From SFLA01 sp045595785 (GTDB taxonomy: Bacteria > Bacillota > Clostridia > Oscillospirales > CAG-382), in contig JAZOBE010000009.1 of the NCBI GenBank assembly GCA_045595785.1, forward strand, positions 30,058 through 94,057: a DNA stretch of 64,000 bases. The letters run 5' to 3'. Every line of letters starts with the position of its first letter. The first letter of the stretch is position 1. Below the pieces are notes generated by a model that had not been told where the DNA came from, made no database searches, and worked only from the letters and a program-made list of their open reading frames with translations. The translations under genes were made by a program, and so were the position numbers. Shown here one piece after another: positions 34,331 through 42,474 of this stretch.

Positions 34331-34970
34331 ATTTGCGGTTTTTCTCCTTGCCTTCGAGACATATCACTATTCTTCTCTCAGCATCCTGACCGATAGAATA
34401 AGTAGCAACGCCGGGGATATCCTGCACTGCGGTGTGGATGACACGTCTTTCATAAGGATTCATAGGCTCAAGAGCGAAGCTTCTCTTATACTTGAGAACC
34501 TTCTCTGCCTGACGCTGTGCAAGACGGCGGAGAGTTTCCTCACGCTTCTCGCGGTAACCCTCAACGTCAAGGGTGATGCGGTAAAATCCGTCGTAAACGC
34601 GGTTTGCTGCAAGGGAAGCAAGATACTGGATGGAATCCAAAACTTCGCCTCTTCTGCCGATAAGCGCGCCAAGACCTGTTCCGGATACGGATACGGTAGC
34701 ACCGTCCTCCTCAACGCTCTTAACGGATACGGTTGCGGAAAGTCCCATATCCTTAAGCACGGTCTCGATAAATTCAACAGCTTTGTCAGCAGGGGTTATT
34801 TGCATATATACTCTGACCTTAGCGTCCGATGCGCCGATGCCAAGAAAGCCCTTGCTGGGCTGCTCAAGCACCTCAAACTCAACGGAGGAAAGGTCTGCGC
34901 CAAGCTGGGAAGCACCGGATTCTACGGCTGCCTCAATAGTCTTGGCGGAAACAATGACTTCTCTGACCAT
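34329..34970 (-). CDS. jag: RNA-binding protein Jag/KhpB
   Basis: A 213-residue protein with three parts: a Jag-N domain (about 1-50, including KGFLGIG), a KH domain (about 65-145, GLGALIGRRGEVLDSIQYL) and an R3H domain (about 150-210, NPYERRVIHTAV). It binds RNA and affects cell division and elongation in Firmicutes. AAGGAG 10 bases upstream supports the ATG at 34970. It lies 7 bases after yidC, the conserved order rpmH-rnpA-yidD-yidC-jag. Confidence 0.95.
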   Translation of the reverse strand: MVREVIVSAKTIEAAVESGASQLGADLSSVEFEVLEQPSKGFLGIGASDAKVRVYMQITPADKAVEFIETVLKDMGLSATVSVKSVEEDGATVSVSGTGLGALIGRRGEVLDSIQYLASLAANRVYDGFYRITLDVEGYREKREETLRRLAQRQAEKVLKYKRSFALEPMNPYERRVIHTAVQDIPGVATYSIGQDAERRIVICLEGKEKNRK

Positions 34971-34977
34971 TGATAAA

Positions 34978-36378
34978 TTACTCCTTGTCTTCGGAAACGG
35001 TTTCTGTTTCCTTGCCGATATCGGAGGAACGCTTTGCGGGAAGCTCGCTTTCATCAACGGTAAGCATTTTTATTTTTCTTGTTCCGTTGTTTACGACCTC
35101 TGCCGCTTCGGAATCCGATACTTTTAATTTGTCGTAAGAATGATCGTCCTCATCAACCTCGATAACGATCTTCTTTTTCTTCTTTGCTTTGGTGACTTCC
35201 TTAACAGCTTCTTTTATCTCCTCCTCGGTAAAGGTGGGGATGGGATAAACCTTTGCAAAGATAAGCTGCTTGCCCATTGCGAACACGCTTCTCCAGATCC
35301 AGTAAACACCAAGTGCTGCCTGGAAGTTAAGCGCGAACCACGCGGACATAAGGGGCATCAACCACTCCATCATCTTGCCGCCGGGCATCTTTACGGGCTT
35401 GCCGTCTGCATCCAAAGACTGGGGAGCCAGCTTTCTGGAAAGCCATGCGGAAAGGAAGGAGGTGAGGAATACAAGAACGGGAACCAGCAGAAGCAGGTTG
35501 ATGTTCTTGATATTAGGTGTTTCAAGCAGAGACAGACCTAACATATTGTAATTAGGCAGCTTCTGAATGGTGAGATACAGATTGGGTGTCTCCTCGAAAT
35601 CGAAGGCTTCTTTAAGAATATCTTCGGTGGAACGGGAGGTAAGCTGGGTGCAAAGACCGTTTTCTTCAAGCACTTCGCGAATATTTTCATCAAAGTGGCG
35701 GGTAACCGCAACTACGTTATATTCGCTCTTTACACTCTTCTTGGCATCCTTGTGGATATCCTCGTCGTCTGCCATATAATAGGTGTAAACGCCGGTCTCT
35801 TCATCAAAATAATACTTATCACACATATTCTTCTGATAAGTATTCATTTTATCGATAAGTCCCTTAACGGTATCGATCTTTTCCTGCTGTTCTTCGGTAG
35901 GATTTTCGATCTTGGAAAGAATATCCAACTCCTCGTTAAGGTCGGTCTTGACAGTCTCACAAAGCTGGATTGAATTTTTATACATCAATTCAAGCTCACT
36001 GTCGTCAATAAACATAGTGTACTGGAGAGGAGAACGAACGATGGTATACAGCGCCATAATGATGGGGAGCTGAATAAGGAGAGGTAAACAGCCGCCAAAC
36101 ATGTTGTAGCCGTTTTTCTGATACATCTCCTGTATCTCCATATTCATTTGCTGCTGGGATTCTTTATCGGTTCTGTTCTTGTACTTGCGCTTGATAGCTA
36201 TTTCCTTGGGACGAAGCTGCGCCTGCTTTACGGAAGACTTTTGCTGTTTGATGGAAAAGGGCAGCAAAATGATTTCCATAATAAGGGAGAAAAGGATGAT
36301 GGCTACCCAGTAATAATTCTGGCCAACCCAAAGACATCCCTTCATTACATACCCTAAAGGTATGTATAAAATGTCCAT
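34978..36378 (-). CDS. yidC: Membrane protein insertase YidC/Oxa1
   Basis: A 466-residue Oxa1-type insertase. The core segments include MEIILLPFSIKQQKSSVKQAQLRPKEIAIKRKYKN and NMFGGCLPLLIQLPIIMALY, with further hydrophobic segments near residues 310-400. Between the second and later membrane segments lies an unusual charged insert of about 160 residues (from SPLQYTMFIDDSELELM to the NYNMLGLSLLE region), predicted extracytoplasmic. The C-terminal tail is rich in lysine then acidic residues. The ATG at 36378 is used; a TTG at 36387 has better spacing to AAGGGA and may be the real start. Confidence 0.93.
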   Translation of the reverse strand: MDILYIPLGYVMKGCLWVGQNYYWVAIILFSLIMEIILLPFSIKQQKSSVKQAQLRPKEIAIKRKYKNRTDKESQQQMNMEIQEMYQKNGYNMFGGCLPLLIQLPIIMALYTIVRSPLQYTMFIDDSELELMYKNSIQLCETVKTDLNEELDILSKIENPTEEQQEKIDTVKGLIDKMNTYQKNMCDKYYFDEETGVYTYYMADDEDIHKDAKKSVKSEYNVVAVTRHFDENIREVLEENGLCTQLTSRSTEDILKEAFDFEETPNLYLTIQKLPNYNMLGLSLLETPNIKNINLLLLVPVLVFLTSFLSAWLSRKLAPQSLDADGKPVKMPGGKMMEWLMPLMSAWFALNFQAALGVYWIWRSVFAMGKQLIFAKVYPIPTFTEEEIKEAVKEVTKAKKKKKIVIEVDEDDHSYDKLKVSDSEAAEVVNNGTRKIKMLTVDESELPAKRSSDIGKETETVSEDKE

Positions 36379-36452
36379 AATGTTCAATTTAATTTTCCCT
36401 TCAACATTGTGAGCTAATAAAAACAATTAACTCTTTGTTTTTCTTTTTTTGT

Positions 36453-36696
36453 GGGGTCCCCGAGAAACCGCAGGTTTCTTGGGGTGTTTTTTTTGTGGGG
36501 TCCCCGAGAAAGCGTTTTTACGGAATAATATACCGTCTGTATGGGGTGTTTCGTGAAACACCCATCGTTATCTAAAAACCTTTCTTGGGGCGTTTTTTTT
36601 GTGGGGTCCCCGAGAAAGCGTTTTTACGGAACAATATACCGTCTGTATGGGGTGTTTCGTGAAACACCCATTGTTATCTAAAAACCTTTCTTGGGG
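36453..36696. repeat. Array of H-type palindromes with a 106-bp tandem duplication
   Basis: One short H hairpin (36453-36486) is followed by two long ones in direct tandem (36485-36590 and 36591-36696; period 106 bp, only 3 differences seen). Each long unit has the outer arms CCCCGAGAAAG and CTTTCTTGGGG, an inner palindrome GGGTGTTTCGTGAAACACCC, and between them TTATCTAAAAACC. The second unit supplies the last codons and stop of yidD; the first is an orphan copy of that gene end. Confidence 0.85.
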
Positions 36697-36914
36697 TTTT
36701 TCGGTACCGGGTCATAACCGCAATTCTTATTAAACGGGTTGCAGCGGAGGATACGCCACGCCCCTAAAAAAATGCCGATGATAACACCCCATTCTTCAAT
36801 AGCCTCAATAGTATACTGAGAGCAAGAGGGGTGAAAACGGCAATTCCGACCCAGACTCGGTGAAACGTATTTCTGATAGAATTTTATTGGTGCGGTAAAA
36901 AGCTTTTTGAACAT
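36678..36914 (-). CDS. yidD: Membrane protein insertion efficiency factor YidD
   Basis: A 78-residue peripheral membrane protein with the typical KFYQKYVSPSLGRNCRFHPSCSQYTIEAIEEWG segment containing three conserved cysteines, and the RILRCNPF...GYDPVP end. It sits 5 bases after rnpA and ahead of yidC. Its final residues PKNPKKGF and stop fall inside the repeat array, so the C-terminus may have been altered by the tandem duplication. Confidence 0.93.
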   Translation of the reverse strand: MFKKLFTAPIKFYQKYVSPSLGRNCRFHPSCSQYTIEAIEEWGVIIGIFLGAWRILRCNPFNKNCGYDPVPKNPKKGF

Positions 36915-36919
36915 AAAAA

Positions 36920-37288
36920 TTAATTACCTATACCGTCATCGCAAAGGAGTGCCGCCCCAACCAATACCTTTTTAAGCTGCTTTTCCACTACGGCGCTTGA
37001 CGCGGTCATACAGCTTTGCCGGGCGACTGCCACTATAATATAACCATCCTTTACTTGCGGATAAAGACTGCGGAACGCCGCCCTTATTATCCGCTTTGCA
37101 CGGTTTCTTTGTACCGCTTTACCCCGTTTCTTGGATACGGTTATTCCAAGACGGGTTTTGTTTTGGGCGTTTCGGTCTTTAATAACATAAACCGCCACGC
37201 AGGGCTGGACGTAGCATTTTCCTCTGCCGTACGCCAAGCCGAAAAGGTGATTTTGCTTTAACGAAGTAACTTTTTTTGTTTCCTGCAA
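36920..37288 (-). CDS. rnpA: Ribonuclease P protein component
   Basis: A 122-residue basic protein subunit of RNase P, which trims the 5' leader of tRNAs. The RNR motif lies in KRGKAVQRNRAKRIIRAAFR, and the substrate-binding cleft strand is LGITVSKK. It lies 160 bp after rpmH, with a hairpin between them, and 5 bases before yidD. Confidence 0.94.
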   Translation of the reverse strand: MQETKKVTSLKQNHLFGLAYGRGKCYVQPCVAVYVIKDRNAQNKTRLGITVSKKRGKAVQRNRAKRIIRAAFRSLYPQVKDGYIIVAVARQSCMTASSAVVEKQLKKVLVGAALLCDDGIGN

Positions 37289-37349
37289 AATGTAACACCT
37301 CTTAAAAAAAATAAAAGCAAGAAAAAATAAAACAGACTGATATGAATTA

Positions 37350-37376
37350 CCCCAAGAAACTTTCCGTTTCTTGGGG
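37350..37376. other. Perfect hairpin between rpmH and rnpA
   Basis: The arms CCCCAAGAAAC and GTTTCTTGGGG pair over 11 bp around a 5-base loop. The arms resemble those of the H palindromes at 36453-36696. It may tune the rpmH-rnpA ratio or be a solo remnant of the repeat family. Confidence 0.6.
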
Positions 37377-37448
37377 AACCTCGAAAAAAACCGATATATT
37401 CGGATTTTTATCGATAATCAATCACTGTTTTTTACCCTTAAAAAGAAA

Positions 37449-37583
37449 TTAATAGGTAAGTCTTGCTCTGCCTTTAGCGCGTCTTCTCTTGAGAACCTTT
37501 CTGCCGTTAGCGGTAGCCATTCTCTTTCTGAAGCCGTGTTCTTTCTGTCTGTGGATCTTTTTGGGCTGATATGTTCTGAGCAT
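37449..37583 (-). CDS. rpmH: 50S ribosomal protein L34
   Basis: A 44-residue protein read from the minus strand, beginning MLRTYQPKKIHRQKEHGFRKR and ending KGRARLTY. This is the complete, highly conserved L34 with its typical basic composition. GGAGG lies 10 bases before the ATG. It is the first gene of the rpmH-rnpA-yidD-yidC-jag cluster and diverges from dnaA, the classical arrangement beside a bacterial origin. Confidence 0.97.
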   Translation of the reverse strand: MLRTYQPKKIHRQKEHGFRKRMATANGRKVLKRRRAKGRARLTY

Positions 37584-37655
37584 TCGGAATACACCTCCTG
37601 TAAATTTTCAAAAAAATAATTGCGCCGTTACAATACCTAAACATAGGCAAATGCT

Positions 37656-37685
37656 ATTATAAACATAAAAACAAGGATTTGTCAA
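37656..37685 (-). promoter_or_regulatory. Promoter of rpmH
   Basis: On the minus strand this reads TTGACA-N18-TATAAT, 73 bp upstream of the rpmH start. Confidence 0.75.
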
Positions 37686-37703
37686 GGGTTTTTTTGAAAA
37701 AAA

Positions 37704-37779
37704 TGAGAAATGATAAACGATAAACGATAAATAAATGTTGTTTTTTTGCACGTCGTGCAAAAATCTTCCGCATTTCTCA
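37704..37779. repeat. Short palindromic repeat, family B, copy 2
   Basis: The ends TGAGAAATG and CATTTCTCA are inverted. Inside, TGTTG plus a palindrome (37743-37763, arms TTTTTGCACG/CGTGCAAAAA) plus TCTTCC parallels copy 1 at 10537-10620, which has the same shoulders but a different stem. Three ACGATAAA-type direct repeats lie on the left. It sits between the rpmH and dnaA promoters. Confidence 0.65.
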
Positions 37780-37803
37780 TTAAAACTATATCATACTAAA
37801 TAC

Positions 37804-37832
37804 TTGAATTTTACTAACATCTATGTTATAAT
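37804..37832 (+). promoter_or_regulatory. Promoter of dnaA
   Basis: TTGAAT-N17-TATAAT, 32 bp before the dnaA ATG. I see no DnaA box next to it. Confidence 0.68.
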
Positions 37833-37864
37833 ATAATATATATATTTATAATATAGGGGTTTCT

Positions 37865-39202
37865 ATGGATTTTACAAGACCGGACGTCCAGGAAAAGCTT
37901 CTTAACTCGGTTTACGAGGATATGAGAACTAAGCTGTCCGAAGCGTCTTTTAACTGGCTTTTTAAGAATACCGTAATTTCATATATTTCCGACACGCAGG
38001 TTGACCTGCTTACCCACGACATGGTGGCGGAGGATACCATTAACCGCAGATATCTGGGTGATCTGGAGGAGGCGTTTTCCAAATACATGCTTACTCCCGT
38101 TAAGGTTTCAGTCCACAGCAAGATGAGCCGGCCCGAGAAAAAGGTGGAAAAGGAAGAGGATGACGACAGTAAGTACACCGCGTACAAGCTTAGGTACAAC
38201 CCTAACTTTACCTTTGAGAATTTCGTTATCGGTTCCTCAAACCAGGTGGCGGCAAAGGCTTCCTACGCCATTGCGGAGCATCCTGCGGAGTTATATAATC
38301 CGCTGTTTATATACGGCCCTCCCGGACTGGGTAAAACACATTTGCTGTTTGCAATAGTAAACCACATCCGCAAGAATAATCCACATACTGACATACTGTA
38401 TAAGACGGGTGAGGAATTCACACAGGAAATGGTGGATTCTCTGGTGCAGAAATCCAACGTGGCGTTCAGAGAAAAGTACCGTAATCTGGACGTTTTGCTT
38501 ATCGACGATATTCAGTTTATCGAGGGTAAGGATAAAACGCAGGAAGAGTTTTTCCACACGATAGACACACTTTTTCAACAGCAAAAGCAGGTAATAATCA
38601 CATCTGACCGTCCGCCTAAGGAAATTAACCTTGAGGACAGGCTGAGAAGCCGCTGTGAAATGGGTCTGATTGCGGACATAAAACCGCCGGATACCGAGCT
38701 GAGAACAGCCATATTCAAGAAAAAGAGCGTGGATATGGGTGTGGATATTCCGGACAACGTGCTGGGATTTTTGGCAGAAAATATTAAAACCAACATCCGT
38801 CAGATAGAAGGAGCAATTAAAAAATTAAAGGCTCATTCGTTTATTGAGGATAGAAAAATAACCCTCGATATGGCGGTATCGGTGCTGAGCGAATATCTTA
38901 AAACCGCAGAAACGCAGGATAATAAAATACAAAATATATTTGATTATATCTGCAAAAAATACTCGGTTAAAAAAGAAGTGCTCACCTCCGGCAAGCGTAA
39001 TGCAGACGTGGTGTATGCAAGAAATATTTGTATATACGCATTCCGTACCTTAACGGATATGTCCCTTAAAAAAATAGGCGCCATGTTCGGTAAGGACCAT
39101 ACAACTATTATTAATTCCATTTCCAACGTGGAAAACCGTATGAAGAACGATCCTGCATACGAAAGAGAAATTAATCTTATGTTGAAGGAACTGGGTGAAT
39201 AA
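37865..39202 (+). CDS. dnaA: Chromosomal replication initiator DnaA
   Basis: A 445-residue AAA+ initiator. Domain I is at about 1-80, a short acidic linker (KKVEKEEDDDSK) at about 92-103, domain III has Walker A GPPGLGKTH (about 151) and Walker B VLLIDDIQF, and domain IV ends with the DnaA-box-binding signature FGKDHTTIINSI. AGGGG lies 7 bases before the ATG. It is divergent from rpmH and followed by the presumptive oriC and dnaN. Confidence 0.98.
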   Translation: MDFTRPDVQEKLLNSVYEDMRTKLSEASFNWLFKNTVISYISDTQVDLLTHDMVAEDTINRRYLGDLEEAFSKYMLTPVKVSVHSKMSRPEKKVEKEEDDDSKYTAYKLRYNPNFTFENFVIGSSNQVAAKASYAIAEHPAELYNPLFIYGPPGLGKTHLLFAIVNHIRKNNPHTDILYKTGEEFTQEMVDSLVQKSNVAFREKYRNLDVLLIDDIQFIEGKDKTQEEFFHTIDTLFQQQKQVIITSDRPPKEINLEDRLRSRCEMGLIADIKPPDTELRTAIFKKKSVDMGVDIPDNVLGFLAENIKTNIRQIEGAIKKLKAHSFIEDRKITLDMAVSVLSEYLKTAETQDNKIQNIFDYICKKYSVKKEVLTSGKRNADVVYARNICIYAFRTLTDMSLKKIGAMFGKDHTTIINSISNVENRMKNDPAYEREINLMLKELGE

Positions 39203-39224
39203 CGCTTTTACGGCGTCTGAAATT

Positions 39225-39233
39225 TTATCCACA
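39225..39233 (+). promoter_or_regulatory. DnaA box
   Basis: TTATCCACA, an exact consensus match, 22 bp after the dnaA stop. Confidence 0.75.
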
Positions 39234-39353
39234 GCATTAATTCCCAAAGGTTTTACATTTTTCAACACAGTTTTCAAATAGTTTTCAACATCAAATTCAC
39301 AACAAAACCAACATTAAAAATACAATAAAAAACATATATCAAACCCATTTTTC

Positions 39354-39447
39354 GGGGTCCCCGTAAAAGCGTTTTTTATTGATATATTCCGTCCGTTACG
39401 GGCGATTCGTGAATCGCCCCTACAAACCAAAAAACCTTTTATGGGGT
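39354..39447. repeat. Long H-type nested palindrome inside the oriC region
   Basis: The outer arms CCCCGTAAAAG and CTTTTATGGGG-like flank an inner palindrome GGGCGATTCGTGAATCGCCC. The layout is that of the two long units at 36485-36696, but both stems differ in sequence while pairing is kept. The element lies between the DnaA box and dnaN. Confidence 0.75.
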
Positions 39448-39563
39448 ATAATTCACACAATTCACACCCTCAATAACCGTAACCCCTACAACAAAACCCT
39501 TTAACAACATGGATGAGTGGTACACTCTATGCGCGTACGCGCGCGTGAAAGGAATTTAGAATA

Positions 39564-40688
39564 ATGGCTATTAAATTTATTTCCGACAGAAAAACACTTC
39601 TTTCTCTCATACAGCCTGCAATGACGGCTACCTCCAATAAAAGCACACTTCCCGCTTTGGAAGGCTTGCTTCTTTCCTTGGAGCGGGACGGTATACTTAC
39701 CGTTTGCGGATATGATCTGGAAAAGGGCGTAAAAACGTCCTCACCCGTTTATCCCAAGGAAGCGGGCAGCGTTATACTTAACGCACAGAAATTATACGCC
39801 ATTATTAAAAATATGCCTGATTGCGAGATAGAAATTAACGCAGACGAAAAGAACGCCGTTACAATTAAAGGCGGCGCTTCCGATTTTACCATTCACGGTC
39901 TTGCGGCAGAGGCTTTCCCCAACCTGCCCGAGCTTTCCGGCGACAGATCCTTTTCCATTACCCAAGGTCTGCTTAAAGAAATGATATCTTCCACTATTTT
40001 CGCGGTGGCACAGATAGACGCGCGCCCCATACTTACCGGTGAGCTTTTCCAGATAGAGGAAAATAAGCTGACGATAGTCGCTCTCGACGGTGCGAGACTT
40101 GCACTTCGCGAGGAAAAGAACGCTATTTTTGATAATAAAGACACCTTCCGTTTTGTTGTGCCCGGAAAATCCCTTTCCGACCTGTGCCGCCTTATCAGCG
40201 ACAGCGACGAAATGATGAAGGTTGAGTTTACCCGTAAGCACATTGTTTTCCGTATAGGTGAGGTCGTGTTCTTTTCACGCCTGCTGGAGGGTGAATATCT
40301 GGATTATACCCGTGCACTGCCTCAGCAGAGCAGGATTTTCGTTGAGGTGGACAAGAGTGATTTTATTGAAAGCGTTGAGCGTGCTTCCCTGCTGGTTGAC
40401 GAGAGATTAAAGACTCCTCTCCGCTTCAGATTTGAGGATGAGCTGCTTCACATTTACTGCTCTACCCAGTACGGTAAGGTAAACGACCAGGTAAGAATTA
40501 AAAAAGAGGGCGACGACCTTGAGATAAGCTTTAATAACCGCTATCTGCTGGACGCACTCCGCGCCTGCAAGGACGAGACTATTCTGGCTTCTCTTACCGG
40601 ACCGCTTACCTCTATGATGCTTACCCCTATCGGACACAGAGATTCATATTATATATATCTGGTACTGCCCTGCAGAGTTAAGAGCTGA
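39564..40688 (+). CDS. dnaN: DNA polymerase III sliding clamp, beta subunit
   Basis: A 374-residue clamp with three repeated domains. The start KFISDRKTLLSLIQPAMTATSNKSTLPALEGLLL and the C-terminal end SMMLTPIGHRDSYYIYLVLPCRV are characteristic. AAAGGAA lies 9 bases before the ATG. Its stop overlaps the recF start by 1 base (TGATG). The small S4-domain gene yaaA that often lies between dnaN and recF is missing. Confidence 0.97.
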   Translation: MAIKFISDRKTLLSLIQPAMTATSNKSTLPALEGLLLSLERDGILTVCGYDLEKGVKTSSPVYPKEAGSVILNAQKLYAIIKNMPDCEIEINADEKNAVTIKGGASDFTIHGLAAEAFPNLPELSGDRSFSITQGLLKEMISSTIFAVAQIDARPILTGELFQIEENKLTIVALDGARLALREEKNAIFDNKDTFRFVVPGKSLSDLCRLISDSDEMMKVEFTRKHIVFRIGEVVFFSRLLEGEYLDYTRALPQQSRIFVEVDKSDFIESVERASLLVDERLKTPLRFRFEDELLHIYCSTQYGKVNDQVRIKKEGDDLEISFNNRYLLDALRACKDETILASLTGPLTSMMLTPIGHRDSYYIYLVLPCRVKS

Positions 40689-41770
40689 TGATACTTGAAA
40701 GGCTGTATTTGAAGGATTGGCGCAACGGAGAAGAGAATATTATTGAGTTCTCACCCGGCACCACCCTTATCTGCGGCGAGAACGCCGCAGGAAAGACGAA
40801 TTTACTTGAGGGTATATTCTACTTCGCCGCAGGCAAAAGCTTTCGAGGATGCAAGGATAAGGAGCTTATACGCTTTAATTCCGACGAGGCGGCGGCTGAC
40901 ATTGAGTATATCTCAAATAAAAACAGATGTAAAATGGGTGTTCGGCTTAAAAAGAATACCCGAAGGACCTTTTACAAAAACGGTGTGCCCGTTACAAAGG
41001 TGAGCGAATTTTTAGGTGCGTTCAGATGCGTTATCTTTACACCCGATTATCTTGACCTTGTTAAGGGAGCGCCTGAGGGAAGAAGACGGTTTGTGGATAT
41101 GGCTATATGCCAGTCCTTCCCCCGCCACGTTGCGGCGCTGAATGAATATAACCGTATTCTTTTACAAAAAAATGCACACCTGAAGGGTGAAAATATTGTT
41201 CCCGAGCTGCTTGACGTTTATGATGAGCGTATGGCTGTGCTCGCCGCAGGAATTACCGTGAACAGACGAAAGTATATAAAGGTGCTGGAAGAGTATGCAA
41301 AGCGGTTTTTATACGATATGTCTGTTGAAAAAGAGGATATGTCCTTGACGTACGTATCACAGGCGGAGGGAAGCAGCGCAAACGAAATAAAAGAAAGCTA
41401 CACGGAATTATTTAAGGCAAAGCGGCAGGCTGAAATTGACAGAAGAATGACACTTTGCGGACCTCAGAAGGATGATCTTATTACAAATATAAATAAAAAA
41501 AGCGCACGTCTGTACGGATCTCAGGGTCAGCAGCGAAGCGTTGTGCTGGCGTTAAAGCTGGCGGAGGGTGAGATATCCAAGGACCTGACGGGAGAATACC
41601 CCGTGTTTTTGCTGGACGACGTGCTGAGCGAGTTGGACGAAACCAGAAGAGAATATATATTAAAGCGTATCCGCGGCAGGCAGGTAATTATTACCGATAC
41701 CGACGAAAAGTTAACGGGCGTGCTGACGGACGCAAGAGTAATAAGAGTAAAGAATGGAAAATGTTTGTAA
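40688..41770 (+). CDS. recF: DNA replication and repair protein RecF
   Basis: A 360-residue SMC-like ATPase that loads RecA at gaps with RecOR. Walker A is GENAAGKTN (about residue 32), the signature region YGSQGQQRSVVLALKLAE, and Walker B VFLLDDVLSELD. It overlaps dnaN by 1 base and remB by 10 bases. Confidence 0.96.
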   Translation: MILERLYLKDWRNGEENIIEFSPGTTLICGENAAGKTNLLEGIFYFAAGKSFRGCKDKELIRFNSDEAAADIEYISNKNRCKMGVRLKKNTRRTFYKNGVPVTKVSEFLGAFRCVIFTPDYLDLVKGAPEGRRRFVDMAICQSFPRHVAALNEYNRILLQKNAHLKGENIVPELLDVYDERMAVLAAGITVNRRKYIKVLEEYAKRFLYDMSVEKEDMSLTYVSQAEGSSANEIKESYTELFKAKRQAEIDRRMTLCGPQKDDLITNINKKSARLYGSQGQQRSVVLALKLAEGEISKDLTGEYPVFLLDDVLSELDETRREYILKRIRGRQVIITDTDEKLTGVLTDARVIRVKNGKCL

Positions 41771-42015
41771 ATCTGGAAAATGATATAAGTATTAAAAAGA
41801 CAGAAATTATCGGTATTTTTAATATGGATACCGCCACGGTTTCTCCCGTTACGCGGGATTTTATAAAAAGAGAAAACGGGGATATGAAAATCGTTTACGC
41901 AAGTAAGCGTGTGCCCGAGAGCTTTGTTCTCACCCATAACGGATACAGCGAAAACGTGTATATGTCCTCCTTTTCGGTAGATACGGTTTTGGGAAGAACA
42001 GAGAAAAAGGTGTAA
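41761..42015 (+). CDS. remB: RemB/YaaB-type regulator (DUF370)
   Basis: An 84-residue DUF370-family protein beginning MFVNLENDISIKKTEIIGIFNMDTA, which is typical of the extracellular matrix regulator RemB. In Bacillus it lies between recF and gyrB, the same place as here. The C-terminal half (SKRVPESFVLTHNGYSENVYMS) is like other members. Related RemA is a DNA-binding activator; the RemB role is less clear. Confidence 0.87.
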   Translation: MFVNLENDISIKKTEIIGIFNMDTATVSPVTRDFIKRENGDMKIVYASKRVPESFVLTHNGYSENVYMSSFSVDTVLGRTEKKV

Positions 42016-42021
42016 AACGGC

Positions 42022-42474
42022 ATGATTAAAAATGTTATAAAATATTCAATAGCCGGATTATTACTGTCTTTTGCTTTTTCTGCAATAACTATATATTTTA
42101 TTAAACAGCGTGATGATATTGTATTAGGTTTTCCGAAAAATTGGCAATTGATGTGGTTTTTTGTAATAAATTGCGTTGGTTTTTTATCTCATTTTATTGC
42201 AAGATGGTTAACACCTGCAATTGTTAAATGGCTGAATAAAAACAATAATAATAAAAAGTTTATTGCAATAACAACCATTTCATCAACTGCAGTCAGTTTT
42301 ATTGGAATGGGTATAGGTTATTCGCTGATATTAATAAATAAAATCAGCAATATTTTGTTCCTTGCTTTATACGATATAATTTTATTTTCTGTTTTAATGC
42401 TGTTTACCAATTTTTTTATGTATCTGATATTTGAATATAAATATATATTTGAAAAACAAAAAAATGACAGATAA
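42022..42474 (+). CDS. AT-rich four-span membrane protein, hypothetical
   Basis: A 150-residue protein with four hydrophobic segments (about 8-27, 44-65, 80-103 and 110-138) and asparagine-rich loops (KNNNNKK). Base composition is clearly more AT-rich than remB before it or gyrB after it, and codons ending in A/T dominate. It lies 6 bases after remB and overlaps the RAYT gene, at a place where Firmicutes normally have gyrB. It is probably acquired; function unknown. Confidence 0.65.
   Translation: MIKNVIKYSIAGLLLSFAFSAITIYFIKQRDDIVLGFPKNWQLMWFFVINCVGFLSHFIARWLTPAIVKWLNKNNNNKKFIAITTISSTAVSFIGMGIGYSLILINKISNILFLALYDIILFSVLMLFTNFFMYLIFEYKYIFEKQKNDR

Larger units (their letters stand above)
39203..39563 (+). 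other. oriC: Presumptive replication origin region, dnaA-dnaN spacer
   Basis: This 361-bp AT-rich non-coding region between dnaA and dnaN is the usual origin site in Firmicutes. It holds one exact DnaA box (39225-39233) and looser matches such as TTTTCAACA near 39265 and 39285. Runs of A+T follow up to about 39340, then a long H-type palindrome (39354-39447), and finally a CG-rich CGCGTACGCGCGCG stretch near 39532. Only one perfect box is visible, so the exact unwinding site is uncertain. Confidence 0.65.

Noticed and set aside
34296..34973. Plus-strand frame of 225 codons opposite jag
   Set aside because: It is a shadow of the jag frame, which has KH and R3H motifs and its own ribosome-binding site.
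37371..37619. Plus-strand frame of 82 codons opposite rpmH
   Set aside because: It is antisense to a complete, conserved L34 gene.
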